Under the pieces are notes generated by a model, which saw nothing but the letters and a program-made list of their open reading frames with translations, was not told where the DNA came from and made no database searches. Of a stretch of DNA of 64,000 bases, positions 34,121-42,830 are shown one piece after another. Within the stretch, counting starts at the first letter, position 1. The number at the start of each line of letters is the position of its first letter. Both the position numbers and the translations under genes were made by a program. This stretch comes from Haloimpatiens sp042688525 (GTDB lineage Bacteria; Bacillota; Clostridia; Clostridiales; Clostridiaceae): contig NZ_JBHWAB010000001.1 in NCBI RefSeq assembly GCF_042688525.2, positions 1,860,001-1,924,000 on the forward strand, given 5' to 3'.

Positions 34121-34849
34121 ATGAAGTTTAAGACATTAGGAAATCAACAAAAACCAGTTGCTCTATTTATTCATGCTATGTTTATCACAAGTGATATGTA
34201 TAATCAAATAACAGAATTATTGAAAGATGATTATTATATTGTTTTACCTTCATTAGACGGACATGATATTGAAGAACATTCTACATTCTATTCTGCAGAA
34301 GATGAAGCTGATAAAATTATTACATATCTTAAAGAAAATAATATTAACAATATAAAAATCCTTTTAGGAGTATCTTTAGGTGGAATTATAGCATTTGAAG
34401 TATTTAGACGCAATCAAGTAAAGATCAATAAAGTATTTTTAGATGGAAGTCCATTTATTCAACTATCTCAAATTCGTATTAAAATTATGGAAATTATTTT
34501 TAAGAAAATAGCTCATAAATCCGCTAAGGATCCCAACAAACTAAATATCTTAGATAAAAAGTGTCCTAGTATGGCAAAACTAATGAAAGAAACTTGTGGA
34601 AGTATGAGTGATGAAACAATTAAAAATTTAGCACATACTTGCTATACTTATCAACTTCCAAAAGAAATAAAATTGCAATTACATGAAAAATTAACGTTTT
34701 TGTATGGTACAAAGGAAAAAGCAAGAGTATGCATACCAACTGTTAAAAAATACAAAAATTGCAATTTAATCATTAAAGAAGGGTATTCACATTGTGAGTT
34801 TTTGATGAAAAAGCCTGTGGAATATGTGAAAATGTTAAAACAGTCATAG
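34121..34849 (+). CDS. Alpha/beta hydrolase (paralogue of the 29790 gene)
   Basis: About 242 residues. LFIHAMFITS is the oxyanion region, LLGVSLGGI the nucleophile elbow and GYSHCEF the likely His. GAAGGGG at 34107-34113 selects the ATG at 34121 rather than the TTG at 34103. It is similar along its length to the hydrolase at 29790, but sits behind a MarR regulator instead of an ArsR-like one. The substrate is unknown. Confidence 0.83.
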   Translation: MKFKTLGNQQKPVALFIHAMFITSDMYNQITELLKDDYYIVLPSLDGHDIEEHSTFYSAEDEADKIITYLKENNINNIKILLGVSLGGIIAFEVFRRNQVKINKVFLDGSPFIQLSQIRIKIMEIIFKKIAHKSAKDPNKLNILDKKCPSMAKLMKETCGSMSDETIKNLAHTCYTYQLPKEIKLQLHEKLTFLYGTKEKARVCIPTVKKYKNCNLIIKEGYSHCEFLMKKPVEYVKMLKQS

Positions 34850-34908
34850 CCATAAATAAAGTAATACAATAAATTTTATTTTTTAAGGTCATTTTCTTAA
34901 CTTAAAGC

Positions 34909-34936
34909 TTGGTTAAATCGTATAAGTTGATATAAT
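34909..34936 (+). promoter_or_regulatory. Promoter of the unassigned structured RNA
   Basis: TTGGTT, a 16-base spacer and TATAAT (34931-34936) give a start point near 34943. Confidence 0.5.
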
Positions 34937-34942
34937 AGTAGA

Positions 34943-35125
34943 GTATAATAAAGTTATAGGGGTAAGAGGAGTGCTTTCTCAACTAGAAGAGAAGGTATAG
35001 TAGCATAATATAATGGACTATTAATATAAAGTTAGGCACGTTTGAGGGTAACTCCCTCGACACTTTACCATAATTAAAGAGAGTAAAAAGTAGACTTTGG
35101 ATTTAAACTCCAAAGTCTTTTTGTT
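34943..35125 (+). ncRNA. Candidate structured RNA with its own terminator (class unknown)
   Basis: About 180 bases between a promoter-like sequence and a strong terminator, without an open frame. I can draw a closing stem (TTAT and GGTAA with TTACC and ATAA) around at least three hairpins: TTCTC/GAGAA, TAGT/ACTA and GAGGG-TAACT-CCCTC, with GTTAGGCAC left unpaired. It ends in AGACTTTGG/CCAAAGTCT plus TTTTT (35092-35122). The multi-branch layout suggests a riboswitch or small RNA. It matches no class I know by sequence. Confidence 0.45.
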
Positions 35126-35289
35126 TATGCATAAGTTAGATTCTTTAGTTATCTTCAAAAACAAAAAATCTTTTAAATTTATATCAAATAACAAACGGTT
35201 GTAATCTAAACTTTGTAAGTTTAAATAAAAAAATACCTAAGAGTATCTGTAGATACAGTATGATAAAAATAATTATGGTAGGATAATAA

Positions 35290-35309
35290 CAAAATGAAAA
35301 TCATTATCA
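35290..35309 (+). promoter_or_regulatory. Fur box upstream of the arsR/ABC operon
   Basis: TGAAAATCATTATCA (35295-35309) is a good 7-1-7 Fur site; over the 19-base consensus 16 positions match. It lies about 140 bases before arsR. The stretch 35126-35289 shows no gene. Confidence 0.5.
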
Positions 35310-35360
35310 TTTTATTTGCGAAATTTGTGGAGAAATTAAGTATTCTTTGAATATTTTTGA

Positions 35361-35417
35361 TTAAGTATTTACTTAATTAAAATTTTGGAATATAATTTAA
35401 TTAAGTATTTGCTTAAT
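35361..35417 (+). promoter_or_regulatory. Twin ArsR operators flanking the -10 box
   Basis: TTAAGTATTTACTTAAT (35361) and TTAAGTATTTGCTTAAT (35401) are palindromic and exactly 40 bp apart, with TATAAT at 35391 between them. This is a typical arrangement for an autorepressed arsR gene. Confidence 0.7.
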
Positions 35418-35441
35418 TGAATTTTTGAAAGGAGAAAGTAT

Positions 35442-35774
35442 ATGGAAATACAAGTTATTTTAAAAGCATTGTCTGATGGAACTAGACTGAAAATTATTGA
35501 AATGCTTCTGCATAAAAATTATTGTGTTAGAGCTATTTCTAGAAGATTGGAAATTTCTGAATCTGCAGTTTCACAGCATATAAAGATATTAAAAGAAAAT
35601 GGATTACTGGTAGGAAAGAAATTTGGTTATTTTGTACATTATGATGTAAACAGGGATGTATTACATCAGCTGGCGCAAGAGATTGAAGATCTTGCAAATG
35701 TTGAGAGAAAATTTAATGTTTCCACAGAATGTGGTTGTAATTGTAATAAAAAAGATAAATGCAATAAGGAGTAA
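35442..35774 (+). CDS. ArsR-family regulator with Cys-rich tail
   Basis: 110 residues. The winged helix has LKALSDGTRLKIIEMLLHKNYCVRAISRRLEISESAVSQHIKILKENGLL, the classical ArsR/SmtB signature. The C-terminus STECGCNCNKKDKCNKE has four Cys in 10 residues, a possible metal or thiol sensor. AAAGGAG lies 8 bases before the ATG, and an ABC exporter gene follows after six bases. The twin palindromes upstream imply autorepression that is lifted by a metal or drug. Confidence 0.9.
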   Translation: MEIQVILKALSDGTRLKIIEMLLHKNYCVRAISRRLEISESAVSQHIKILKENGLLVGKKFGYFVHYDVNRDVLHQLAQEIEDLANVERKFNVSTECGCNCNKKDKCNKE

Positions 35775-35780
35775 TTAAAT

Positions 35781-37511
35781 ATGAGAAAAGTGTTAGTTTA
35801 TCTAAAACCGTATATGATGATTTATATTTTAGCAGGTGCTTTGATTATGATGACAACATTTGCCGATTTAGCACTGCCAGGAATTATGAAAGATATTGTC
35901 AATATAGGAATCAGCAGCAAAGATACAGTATATATTATTCATAAAGGTTTAATAATGTTATTGATAACATTGTTCAATTTAACATGTTGGGTTTTGGCGA
36001 GTTATTTTGACGCAAAGGCATCATTCTATTTTGCACGTGATCTACGTAAAGATGTGTTTTCACATGTTATTGACAGCTCAGTGGATCAGACAGACAAAAC
36101 AGGAACTGCATCATTGATTAACCGTACGACAAATGATATTGCCAACTTGGAATTTTCAACATTTAGAATTTTAAGAATGGGAACGATTGCCCCATTTACT
36201 TGTATTGGAGGAATTATTTTAGCTTTTCGTACAAGTGTTGAAATTTCAGGAATATTCGTATTGGCAGCAGTTTTATTAGCATTTATTTGTTATGTAATTA
36301 TAAGTAAAGCTACGCCATTTTTTAAATTTGTTTTCCCAAAAACTGATGCTGTTAACAGAGTACTTCGAGAAAATCTTACCGGTATTCGTGTTATAAGAGC
36401 TTTCAATAAAGATCATGCGGAAAAAAAGCGTTTTAACTCTGCAAATGAAGATCTTACTGAGACTAATATAAAGGCACAGAAAATTATGGCATGGCATTCA
36501 CCACTTATAACATTAATTATGAATTTGACTATTATTGCGATTTTGTATTTTGGTGCTGTGAAAATTGATGAAGGTACATTTTTACCAGGAGAACTTATTG
36601 CTATGATTCAATATGCTACATTGATTTTGGGTGCGTTCATTCGTTTAAGTATGGTATTTCAAATGTTACCTCGTTATAATGCAGCAGCAAAAAGAGTTAG
36701 TGAGCTTTTATATATGAAGAATACTCTTAAAGAACCGCATGTTAAAGAAATAAATAAACCTATAAATAGCAGTATTAGTTTTTCACATGTTATATTTAAT
36801 TACGGGAATGCACAAAATGCAGTGATAGATGATGTGAGTTTTAGTGCTGAAAGTGGAAAGACAACTGCGATAATTGGCGGAACTGGTTCGGGAAAATCTA
36901 CAATTATGCAGTTGATACTGCGATTTTATGATGCTAAAAAAGGGTCAATAATGATAGGCGGGGTAGATATTAGAGATATGAAAAAAAATAAACTGCGCTC
37001 ATACTTTGGTTATGCAGCACAAGAAGCAGAATTGTTTTCAGGCTCAATTGCTCAGAATTTATCATACGGATGCAGGGATTTTAATGAAGGAGCAATAAAA
37101 GAAGTGGCACGGATTGCCCAGGCAGAAGATTTTATTATGGATAAGTCTGATGGTTATAGTGCAAGTATTGCTCAAAACGGAAAGAATTTTTCGGGAGGTC
37201 AGAGGCAAAGACTTTCTATTGCTAGAGCATTGGCACGTAAACCTAAAATTTTGTTATTTGACGATAGCTTTTCAGCATTGGATTTTAAGACGGATGCAAA
37301 GCTTCGTAAAGCTATAAAGGAAAAGTTTAATGATACAACTGTTTTAATTATTGCACAACGAATTGCAACTGTAATGGATGCAGATAAAATTATTGTATTA
37401 AATGAAGGAAAAGTAGAAGATGTCGGGACTCATGATGAACTTATTAACAGATGCATATTCTACAAAGAATTAGCATTATCTCAGTTATCAAAAGAGGAGG
37501 TGTTAATATGA
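35781..37511 (+). CDS. Heterodimeric ABC exporter, subunit with degenerate ATPase site
   Basis: 576 residues: six membrane helices (about 10-300), then an ATPase domain. Walker A GGTGSGKST and signature FSGGQRQRLSIAR are normal, but Walker B reads LLFDDSFSALD (Asp replaces the catalytic Glu) and the switch reads IIAQRIAT (Gln replaces His). These are the substitutions known for the non-hydrolysing site of TM287/288- or LmrCD-type exporters. The stop overlaps the partner's ATG. Co-transcribed with the ArsR regulator. Multidrug export is most likely. Confidence 0.92.
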   Translation: MRKVLVYLKPYMMIYILAGALIMMTTFADLALPGIMKDIVNIGISSKDTVYIIHKGLIMLLITLFNLTCWVLASYFDAKASFYFARDLRKDVFSHVIDSSVDQTDKTGTASLINRTTNDIANLEFSTFRILRMGTIAPFTCIGGIILAFRTSVEISGIFVLAAVLLAFICYVIISKATPFFKFVFPKTDAVNRVLRENLTGIRVIRAFNKDHAEKKRFNSANEDLTETNIKAQKIMAWHSPLITLIMNLTIIAILYFGAVKIDEGTFLPGELIAMIQYATLILGAFIRLSMVFQMLPRYNAAAKRVSELLYMKNTLKEPHVKEINKPINSSISFSHVIFNYGNAQNAVIDDVSFSAESGKTTAIIGGTGSGKSTIMQLILRFYDAKKGSIMIGGVDIRDMKKNKLRSYFGYAAQEAELFSGSIAQNLSYGCRDFNEGAIKEVARIAQAEDFIMDKSDGYSASIAQNGKNFSGGQRQRLSIARALARKPKILLFDDSFSALDFKTDAKLRKAIKEKFNDTTVLIIAQRIATVMDADKIIVLNEGKVEDVGTHDELINRCIFYKELALSQLSKEEVLI

Positions 37512-39382
37512 GCAATAAAAAGAACAATCAATTTAATAAGTCTTCAGGGAATAGTGCAGTAACAGGAGGTCCTGGACGCAATAGTCCAATGGCAATGGCT
37601 TCAATGATGGATAAACCCAAAGATTTTAAGACTACTTTAAAACGTCTCCTTAAATATTTTCATCCCCATTTACCAACTTTAATATTGGTTTGTGTTATAG
37701 CTGTGATTTCAACACTGTTTTCGGTTTTAGCTCCTAAAATAATGAGTATTGCAATTAATAGCATTGAGCAAACAGTTGAAAGCAGAATTAATGGAATCAT
37801 AGTTTCAATTAATTACTCATTGATTTATAAGATTCTTGGGGTTTTATTAGGAGTTTATGTTATATCAACAATACTACTTATTATTGAGCAATATCTTATG
37901 GCAAATGTTTCACAAAACATAGTTCGAGATATGCGTTCAGAAGTTCAACGTAAACTTACACATTTACCATTATCTTTTTTTGACCGTGTAACACATGGTG
38001 AAATACTTTCACGTGCAGTGGGTGATGTGGAAAATATCGCTGTCACTTTACAGGAAAATATTGTGCAGCTTATTTCTGGTGTTGTTACACTAGTTGGAGT
38101 TTTTATAATGATGTTATTTATTAGCAGGATATTGACATTAGTTGTGCTTTTGACTATTCCAATGTATTTTTTTATTGCAAAACCTATCATTAAACGTGCG
38201 CAAAAACTTTTTAAAAGACGGCAAAAAGCGAATGGAGAACTTAATGGTTTAATTGAAGAAATGTATGGTGGATTGAAAACGGTGAAAGCTTATGGAAAAG
38301 AGAATGAAACAAAGGAGCGTTTCACTGATATAAATAACGTATATTGTAATTCAGGATGGAAAGCTCAATTCATAACAGGAACAATAATGCCATTAATGAG
38401 TTTTTTATCTAATTTTTCCTATGTATTGATTTGTGTTAGTAGTGGTCTACTTTTTGCTATGAATGTAATTACTTTAGGTGATGTAGCTGCATTTTTGATT
38501 TATGTAAAATTATTTTCAGGACCTGTAAATCAGATAACAAGTATTACAAATTCAATACAATCTTCAATAGCTTCAGCAGAACGTATTTTTGAAATTCTTG
38601 ATGAGACAGAAGAAACAGATAGTGAGAATAATTCACCTGAATTTGAAAATGGTGACGTAATTTTTAAAGATATTTCTTTTAGATATATCTCTGAGAAACC
38701 ACTTATTGAAAATCTCTCATTAAATGTAAAAAACGGACAGACTATTGCGATTGTTGGGCCAACAGGAGCTGGAAAAACAACGCTTGTTAATTTACTTATG
38801 AGATTTTATGATTTGAATGAAGGTGAAATCCGTGTAGGGGGTGTAAATGCTTCAGAGTGCAAGAGAAGTGATATTAGAGAACAATTTGGTATGGTGCTTC
38901 AAGATACATGGCTTTTTAACGGAACGATTATGGAAAACATACGTTATGGAAAAGAAGGAGCTTCTGATGAAGAATGCATAGAAGCAGCTAAAAAAGCTCA
39001 AGCACATCACTTTATTTCAACACTTCCAGATGGATACAATACAATATTAAATGAAGAAGCTTCTAATATTTCGCAAGGTGAAAAACAACTTATAACAATA
39101 GCACGTACATTACTTCATGACCCTAGGATTTTAATTTTGGATGAAGCTACTTCTAATGTTGATACACTTACAGAGCAGAGAATACAAAATGGTATGAATG
39201 AAATAGTCAAAAACAGAACTTGTTTTATTATTGCTCATCGTTTATCTACAATTAAAAATGCAAATAAAATACTTGTTATGTGTGATGGAAATATTGTTGA
39301 AACAGGTACTCATGATTCTTTGCTAGAACAAAATGGAGCATATGCAGAACTTTATAAAGCACAGTTTTCTTTGTTATGTTAA
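37508..39382 (+). CDS. Heterodimeric ABC exporter, catalytic partner
   Basis: About 624 residues. A Gly/Asn/Met-rich N-terminal extension (about 1-40) precedes six membrane helices and the ATPase domain. Walker A GPTGAGKTT, Walker B ILILDEATSNVD and switch IAHRLST are normal, while the signature reads ISQGEKQLITIAR (SQGE for SGGQ). It therefore complements the upstream subunit: one canonical and one degenerate nucleotide site. The frame is open from 37451, but AGAGGAGG puts the start at ATG 37508, which overlaps the partner's stop. Confidence 0.92.
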   Translation: MSNKKNNQFNKSSGNSAVTGGPGRNSPMAMASMMDKPKDFKTTLKRLLKYFHPHLPTLILVCVIAVISTLFSVLAPKIMSIAINSIEQTVESRINGIIVSINYSLIYKILGVLLGVYVISTILLIIEQYLMANVSQNIVRDMRSEVQRKLTHLPLSFFDRVTHGEILSRAVGDVENIAVTLQENIVQLISGVVTLVGVFIMMLFISRILTLVVLLTIPMYFFIAKPIIKRAQKLFKRRQKANGELNGLIEEMYGGLKTVKAYGKENETKERFTDINNVYCNSGWKAQFITGTIMPLMSFLSNFSYVLICVSSGLLFAMNVITLGDVAAFLIYVKLFSGPVNQITSITNSIQSSIASAERIFEILDETEETDSENNSPEFENGDVIFKDISFRYISEKPLIENLSLNVKNGQTIAIVGPTGAGKTTLVNLLMRFYDLNEGEIRVGGVNASECKRSDIREQFGMVLQDTWLFNGTIMENIRYGKEGASDEECIEAAKKAQAHHFISTLPDGYNTILNEEASNISQGEKQLITIARTLLHDPRILILDEATSNVDTLTEQRIQNGMNEIVKNRTCFIIAHRLSTIKNANKILVMCDGNIVETGTHDSLLEQNGAYAELYKAQFSLLC

Positions 39383-39583
39383 AGTTTTTCTAAAATTGTC
39401 ATTAATAATTGTAGTATTTTGGGCTTGTGTGAATATTGAAAATACTTTTCCTTAGAAAATCAGCAATTGTAGTAGATTGTAAGTGAATACCTTTAAAAGT
39501 TGTTCATTGGTAAGTGTATAGACATAGAGTCATGTAGAGAATAGGATTATAACGTAAAGATTATATTAATAGAGGTGAATAGA

Positions 39584-40720
39584 GTGAAATTCGTATTAGC
39601 ACCAGATTCATTTAAAGAAAGTATGACAGCCAAAGAAGCTTGTATTGCCATGGAAAAGGGAATAAAAAAAGTGTTCAAAGATGCAGAATGCATTCATGTA
39701 CCTATGGCAGATGGTGGAGAAGGAACAATGGAATCTTTAGTAGATGCTGCAGAAGGAAAGTTGTATACTGTAGAGGTTACAGCGCCTTTAGGCAATAAAA
39801 TAGAAGGACGATTTGGTATCTTAGGAGATGGAGAAACAGCAGTTATAGAAATGGCTGAAGCAAGTGGACTCCATTTAGTTAAAAGAGAAGATAGAAATCC
39901 ATTGGTTACAACTACTTATGGTACAGGAGAGCTCATAAAAACAGCCTTAGATAAGGGAGTAAAGAAGATAATAATAGGATTAGGTGGAAGTTCTACAAAT
40001 GATGGAGGAGCAGGAATGCTTCAAGCACTTGGAATAAGTTTGAAAGATAAAGTGGGAAGAGAGCTTAATTTTGGTGGTGGAGATTTAGGTAATCTTGAAA
40101 AAATAGATTTAAGCAACTTTGATAAAAGAGTTTTAGATATAGAAATAGAAGTAGCTTGTGATGTAAAAAATCCTCTTACAGGAGAAAAGGGAGCAAGTTA
40201 TACCTTTGGTCCACAAAAAGGGGCAACTTTAAAGATGGTAAAGGTATTAGATAAAAACTTAAAGCATTATGGAAATGTAATTAGAAAATTTTTAGGAAAA
40301 GAAGTTGACGCTATAGAAGGGGCAGGAGCAGCTGGGGGACTTGGAGCAGCTCTTATAGGTTTCTGTAATGCTAAATTAAAAAAAGGTATAGATTTAGTAA
40401 TGGAATATTCTAATTTAGAAAAAAAGGTAAAGGATGCAGATTATGTGTTCACAGGTGAAGGAAGTATAGATTTTCAAACTAAGTTTGGAAAGACACCTGT
40501 TGGAGTTGCAAAAATAGCAAAGAAATATAATATTCCTGTAATTGCTTTTGCAGGGAAGGTTGGTTCAGGAATTGAAGAATTATATGAATTGGGGATAGAT
40601 TCAGTTATAGGTATTTTATCTGGAGTATTTAGTCTTGAGGAAGCTTTAGTTAAAGGAAAAGAAAACTTAGAAGTTTCTGTTGAGAATATAACAAGGATAA
40701 TTAACACAAGTAAGAGATAA
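39584..40720 (+). CDS. Glycerate kinase (GlxK/GarK type)
   Basis: About 378 residues. KFVLAPDSFKESMTAKEACIAMEKGI at the start, then VPMADGGEGTMESLV, LGGSSTNDGGAGMLQALG and the late VFTGEGSIDFQTKFGKTP are hallmarks of glycerate kinase family 1. The enzyme phosphorylates D-glycerate to 2- or 3-phosphoglycerate, feeding glycolysis. GTG codons at 39575 and 39584 are both possible; GAGGTG at 39572-39577 favours 39584. A single-gene unit with its own terminator about 140 bases downstream. Confidence 0.93.
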   Translation: MKFVLAPDSFKESMTAKEACIAMEKGIKKVFKDAECIHVPMADGGEGTMESLVDAAEGKLYTVEVTAPLGNKIEGRFGILGDGETAVIEMAEASGLHLVKREDRNPLVTTTYGTGELIKTALDKGVKKIIIGLGGSSTNDGGAGMLQALGISLKDKVGRELNFGGGDLGNLEKIDLSNFDKRVLDIEIEVACDVKNPLTGEKGASYTFGPQKGATLKMVKVLDKNLKHYGNVIRKFLGKEVDAIEGAGAAGGLGAALIGFCNAKLKKGIDLVMEYSNLEKKVKDADYVFTGEGSIDFQTKFGKTPVGVAKIAKKYNIPVIAFAGKVGSGIEELYELGIDSVIGILSGVFSLEEALVKGKENLEVSVENITRIINTSKR

Positions 40721-40860
40721 TAGAGTAATGACTTTAGGTGAATTGTTTTGTATTGGTTATAATATATTAGTTGGGGTAATGAATAGTTTGGATTAGGTAA
40801 AAAAATCCTTAAAGTTATTATTATTATATTGTTGTTGTAAATTTAATATAAAATAGATAA

Positions 40861-40908
40861 AAGCCATGAGGAGAGATAGTATAGCTTAAAAACTTCATGG
40901 CCTTTTAT
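40861..40908 (+). terminator. Intrinsic terminator
   Basis: GCCATGAG pairs with CTTCATGGC (one mismatch) across a 22-base loop, followed by CTTTTATATTTT. The rest of 40721-41036 shows no gene. Confidence 0.6.
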
Positions 40909-41036
40909 ATTTTAAAATATAATTGATATGAGTAATTTGTTGAAAGCTGTTAATAACTAGTGTAAAATATACCTAAATAATTAAAAATTTAGTAAAGTAA
41001 ATTTTTGCAGTACTCTTAATATTTAATTTTAAAAGG

Positions 41037-42797
41037 ATGGCGAAAGTGTATATGTATAATGAAGCAAAAGAGAGGAATTCTTTTAAATGGTTATATTCAT
41101 ATTTGAAACCACATAAATTTTGGTTGTTCTTAAACATAATATTTTCTTTAGTAAGTGTAGTTGTTAATATTTCTATAATATATTTTCTTTCAAGGGCTAC
41201 TGATAATGGGTTAAGTAATAAATATGAGTTGTTTATTAATGATGTTTATTGTTTGTTAGGATTAACTGCATTAGGAGCATTTCTTACATATATTATGAAA
41301 TATTCTTCTTTTAGATGTTCAATTTATTCTGTAAGAGATATGAGAAATAAAATAGTTAGTAATTTACAAAAAACTAGTGTCAGTTATATTGATTCTATTA
41401 ATACTGGAGATGTAATAACAACTTTAAATAATGATATTGATATAGTGGACAAGACTCTAAATAAAGCTGCTGATTTTATATGTCAACCAATTATATTAAT
41501 AACTGCAATCATATATTTGTACACAATAAGTTGGAAATTGCTAATAGCGGTAGCTATATCTATACCTATAGCAATGTATATTAATACTATAGTTAGTAAA
41601 AGATTATCAGCCATCGTAAAATCACAACAAGATCATACAGCAGAAGCCAATTCTATATTTTATGATTCAACAAATATAGGAGGAGCTTATACAAGTAAAA
41701 CTTATAATTTAGAAGAATGGTTAGCGGGTAGATATAAGAATACATTAAAGAAAGCTTTGAAAGAAAATTTCAAATTGAATAAATTTTGTAATGTTTATTT
41801 ATTGTATATAGAATTAGCTCAAGTAGTTATACCTATATTTATTTGTTCTTTATTTGGAGGATATTTAGCTGTTAATGGAGATATTACTACAGGAGAATTA
41901 ATTGCATGTCAAACATTAGTTACATATTTATATAACCCTTCAAGACAAATCTTAAGATTAAATAGTAGTTTGAAAAGTACTTCTGGAGCTATAGATCGTA
42001 TATGCAAATTGTTAGATGCGCCAAAAGATTTATTTGGAACAAAAGATTTACCTAAAAATAAATTATGTATTGAATTTAAAGACGTATCTTTTAGTTATGA
42101 TCTTCAGAAAAATATTTTGAATAAAATTAGTTTTAAAATAGAAGAAGGCAAAAAAGTTGCATTAGTTGGAGAAAGTGGCAGTGGAAAGAGTACAATATTT
42201 AAACTTTTGTGTGGGTTTTATAAAAAACAGTTAGGAAATATAAAATTTTACGGTGAAGATTTAGAAAATCTAGATATTAATAAGGTTAGAGAAAATATAT
42301 CAATAGTATCTCAAGGTGTATATGTTTTTCCAGATACTATATATTCAAATATAAAAACTGGGTCAAAGTTTGCAAAAAAAGAGGATGTAATTGAGGCAGC
42401 TAAATTAGCAAATATTCATGATTATATAATTAATTTATCTAATGGTTATAAAACAATTATTGGGGAGAATGGTGTTAATTTATCTGGTGGACAAAAGCAA
42501 AGACTATCAATTGCTAGGGCAATATTAAAAAATTCTGCTATTTTGTTACTTGATGAGGCAACTTCAGCCCTTGATACTGAAAATGAAATAAAAATTCAAA
42601 ACAATTTAAATGAAATTTTTAAAAATAAGACTAGTATAACTATAGCACATAAGCTTTCAACAATTGTAGAGGCAGATGAAATTTTAGTATTAGATAAAGG
42701 AGTTATAGTTGAAAAAGGAACTCATAAATCACTAATGCAAAATGGTAAGTATTATAGAGAGTTATACAATAGACAATTTAAAGCACAGCTTCAATAA
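41037..42797 (+). CDS. ABC exporter half-transporter, third pair, subunit 1
   Basis: 586 residues: six membrane helices, then an ATPase domain with Walker A GESGSGKST, signature LSGGQKQRLSIAR, Walker B ILLLDEATSALD and switch IAHKLST, all intact. The ATG at 41037 touches AAAAGG, so the real start may be GTG 41046 or ATG 41052. The partner gene begins 33 bases after the stop. No regulator is adjacent. Substrate unknown; multidrug, lipid or peptide export are all possible. Confidence 0.88.
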   Translation: MAKVYMYNEAKERNSFKWLYSYLKPHKFWLFLNIIFSLVSVVVNISIIYFLSRATDNGLSNKYELFINDVYCLLGLTALGAFLTYIMKYSSFRCSIYSVRDMRNKIVSNLQKTSVSYIDSINTGDVITTLNNDIDIVDKTLNKAADFICQPIILITAIIYLYTISWKLLIAVAISIPIAMYINTIVSKRLSAIVKSQQDHTAEANSIFYDSTNIGGAYTSKTYNLEEWLAGRYKNTLKKALKENFKLNKFCNVYLLYIELAQVVIPIFICSLFGGYLAVNGDITTGELIACQTLVTYLYNPSRQILRLNSSLKSTSGAIDRICKLLDAPKDLFGTKDLPKNKLCIEFKDVSFSYDLQKNILNKISFKIEEGKKVALVGESGSGKSTIFKLLCGFYKKQLGNIKFYGEDLENLDINKVRENISIVSQGVYVFPDTIYSNIKTGSKFAKKEDVIEAAKLANIHDYIINLSNGYKTIIGENGVNLSGGQKQRLSIARAILKNSAILLLDEATSALDTENEIKIQNNLNEIFKNKTSITIAHKLSTIVEADEILVLDKGVIVEKGTHKSLMQNGKYYRELYNRQFKAQLQ

Positions 42798-42830
42798 GAA
42801 TTAAAGTTTTTTAGAGAGGTGGCAATTATA

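Noticed and set aside
34943..35125. Assignment of the structured RNA to a known class (6S, T-box, SRP, purine, SAM, c-di-GMP, yybP-ykoY)
   Set aside because: None of the conserved sequence blocks of these classes could be found, so it is left unassigned.
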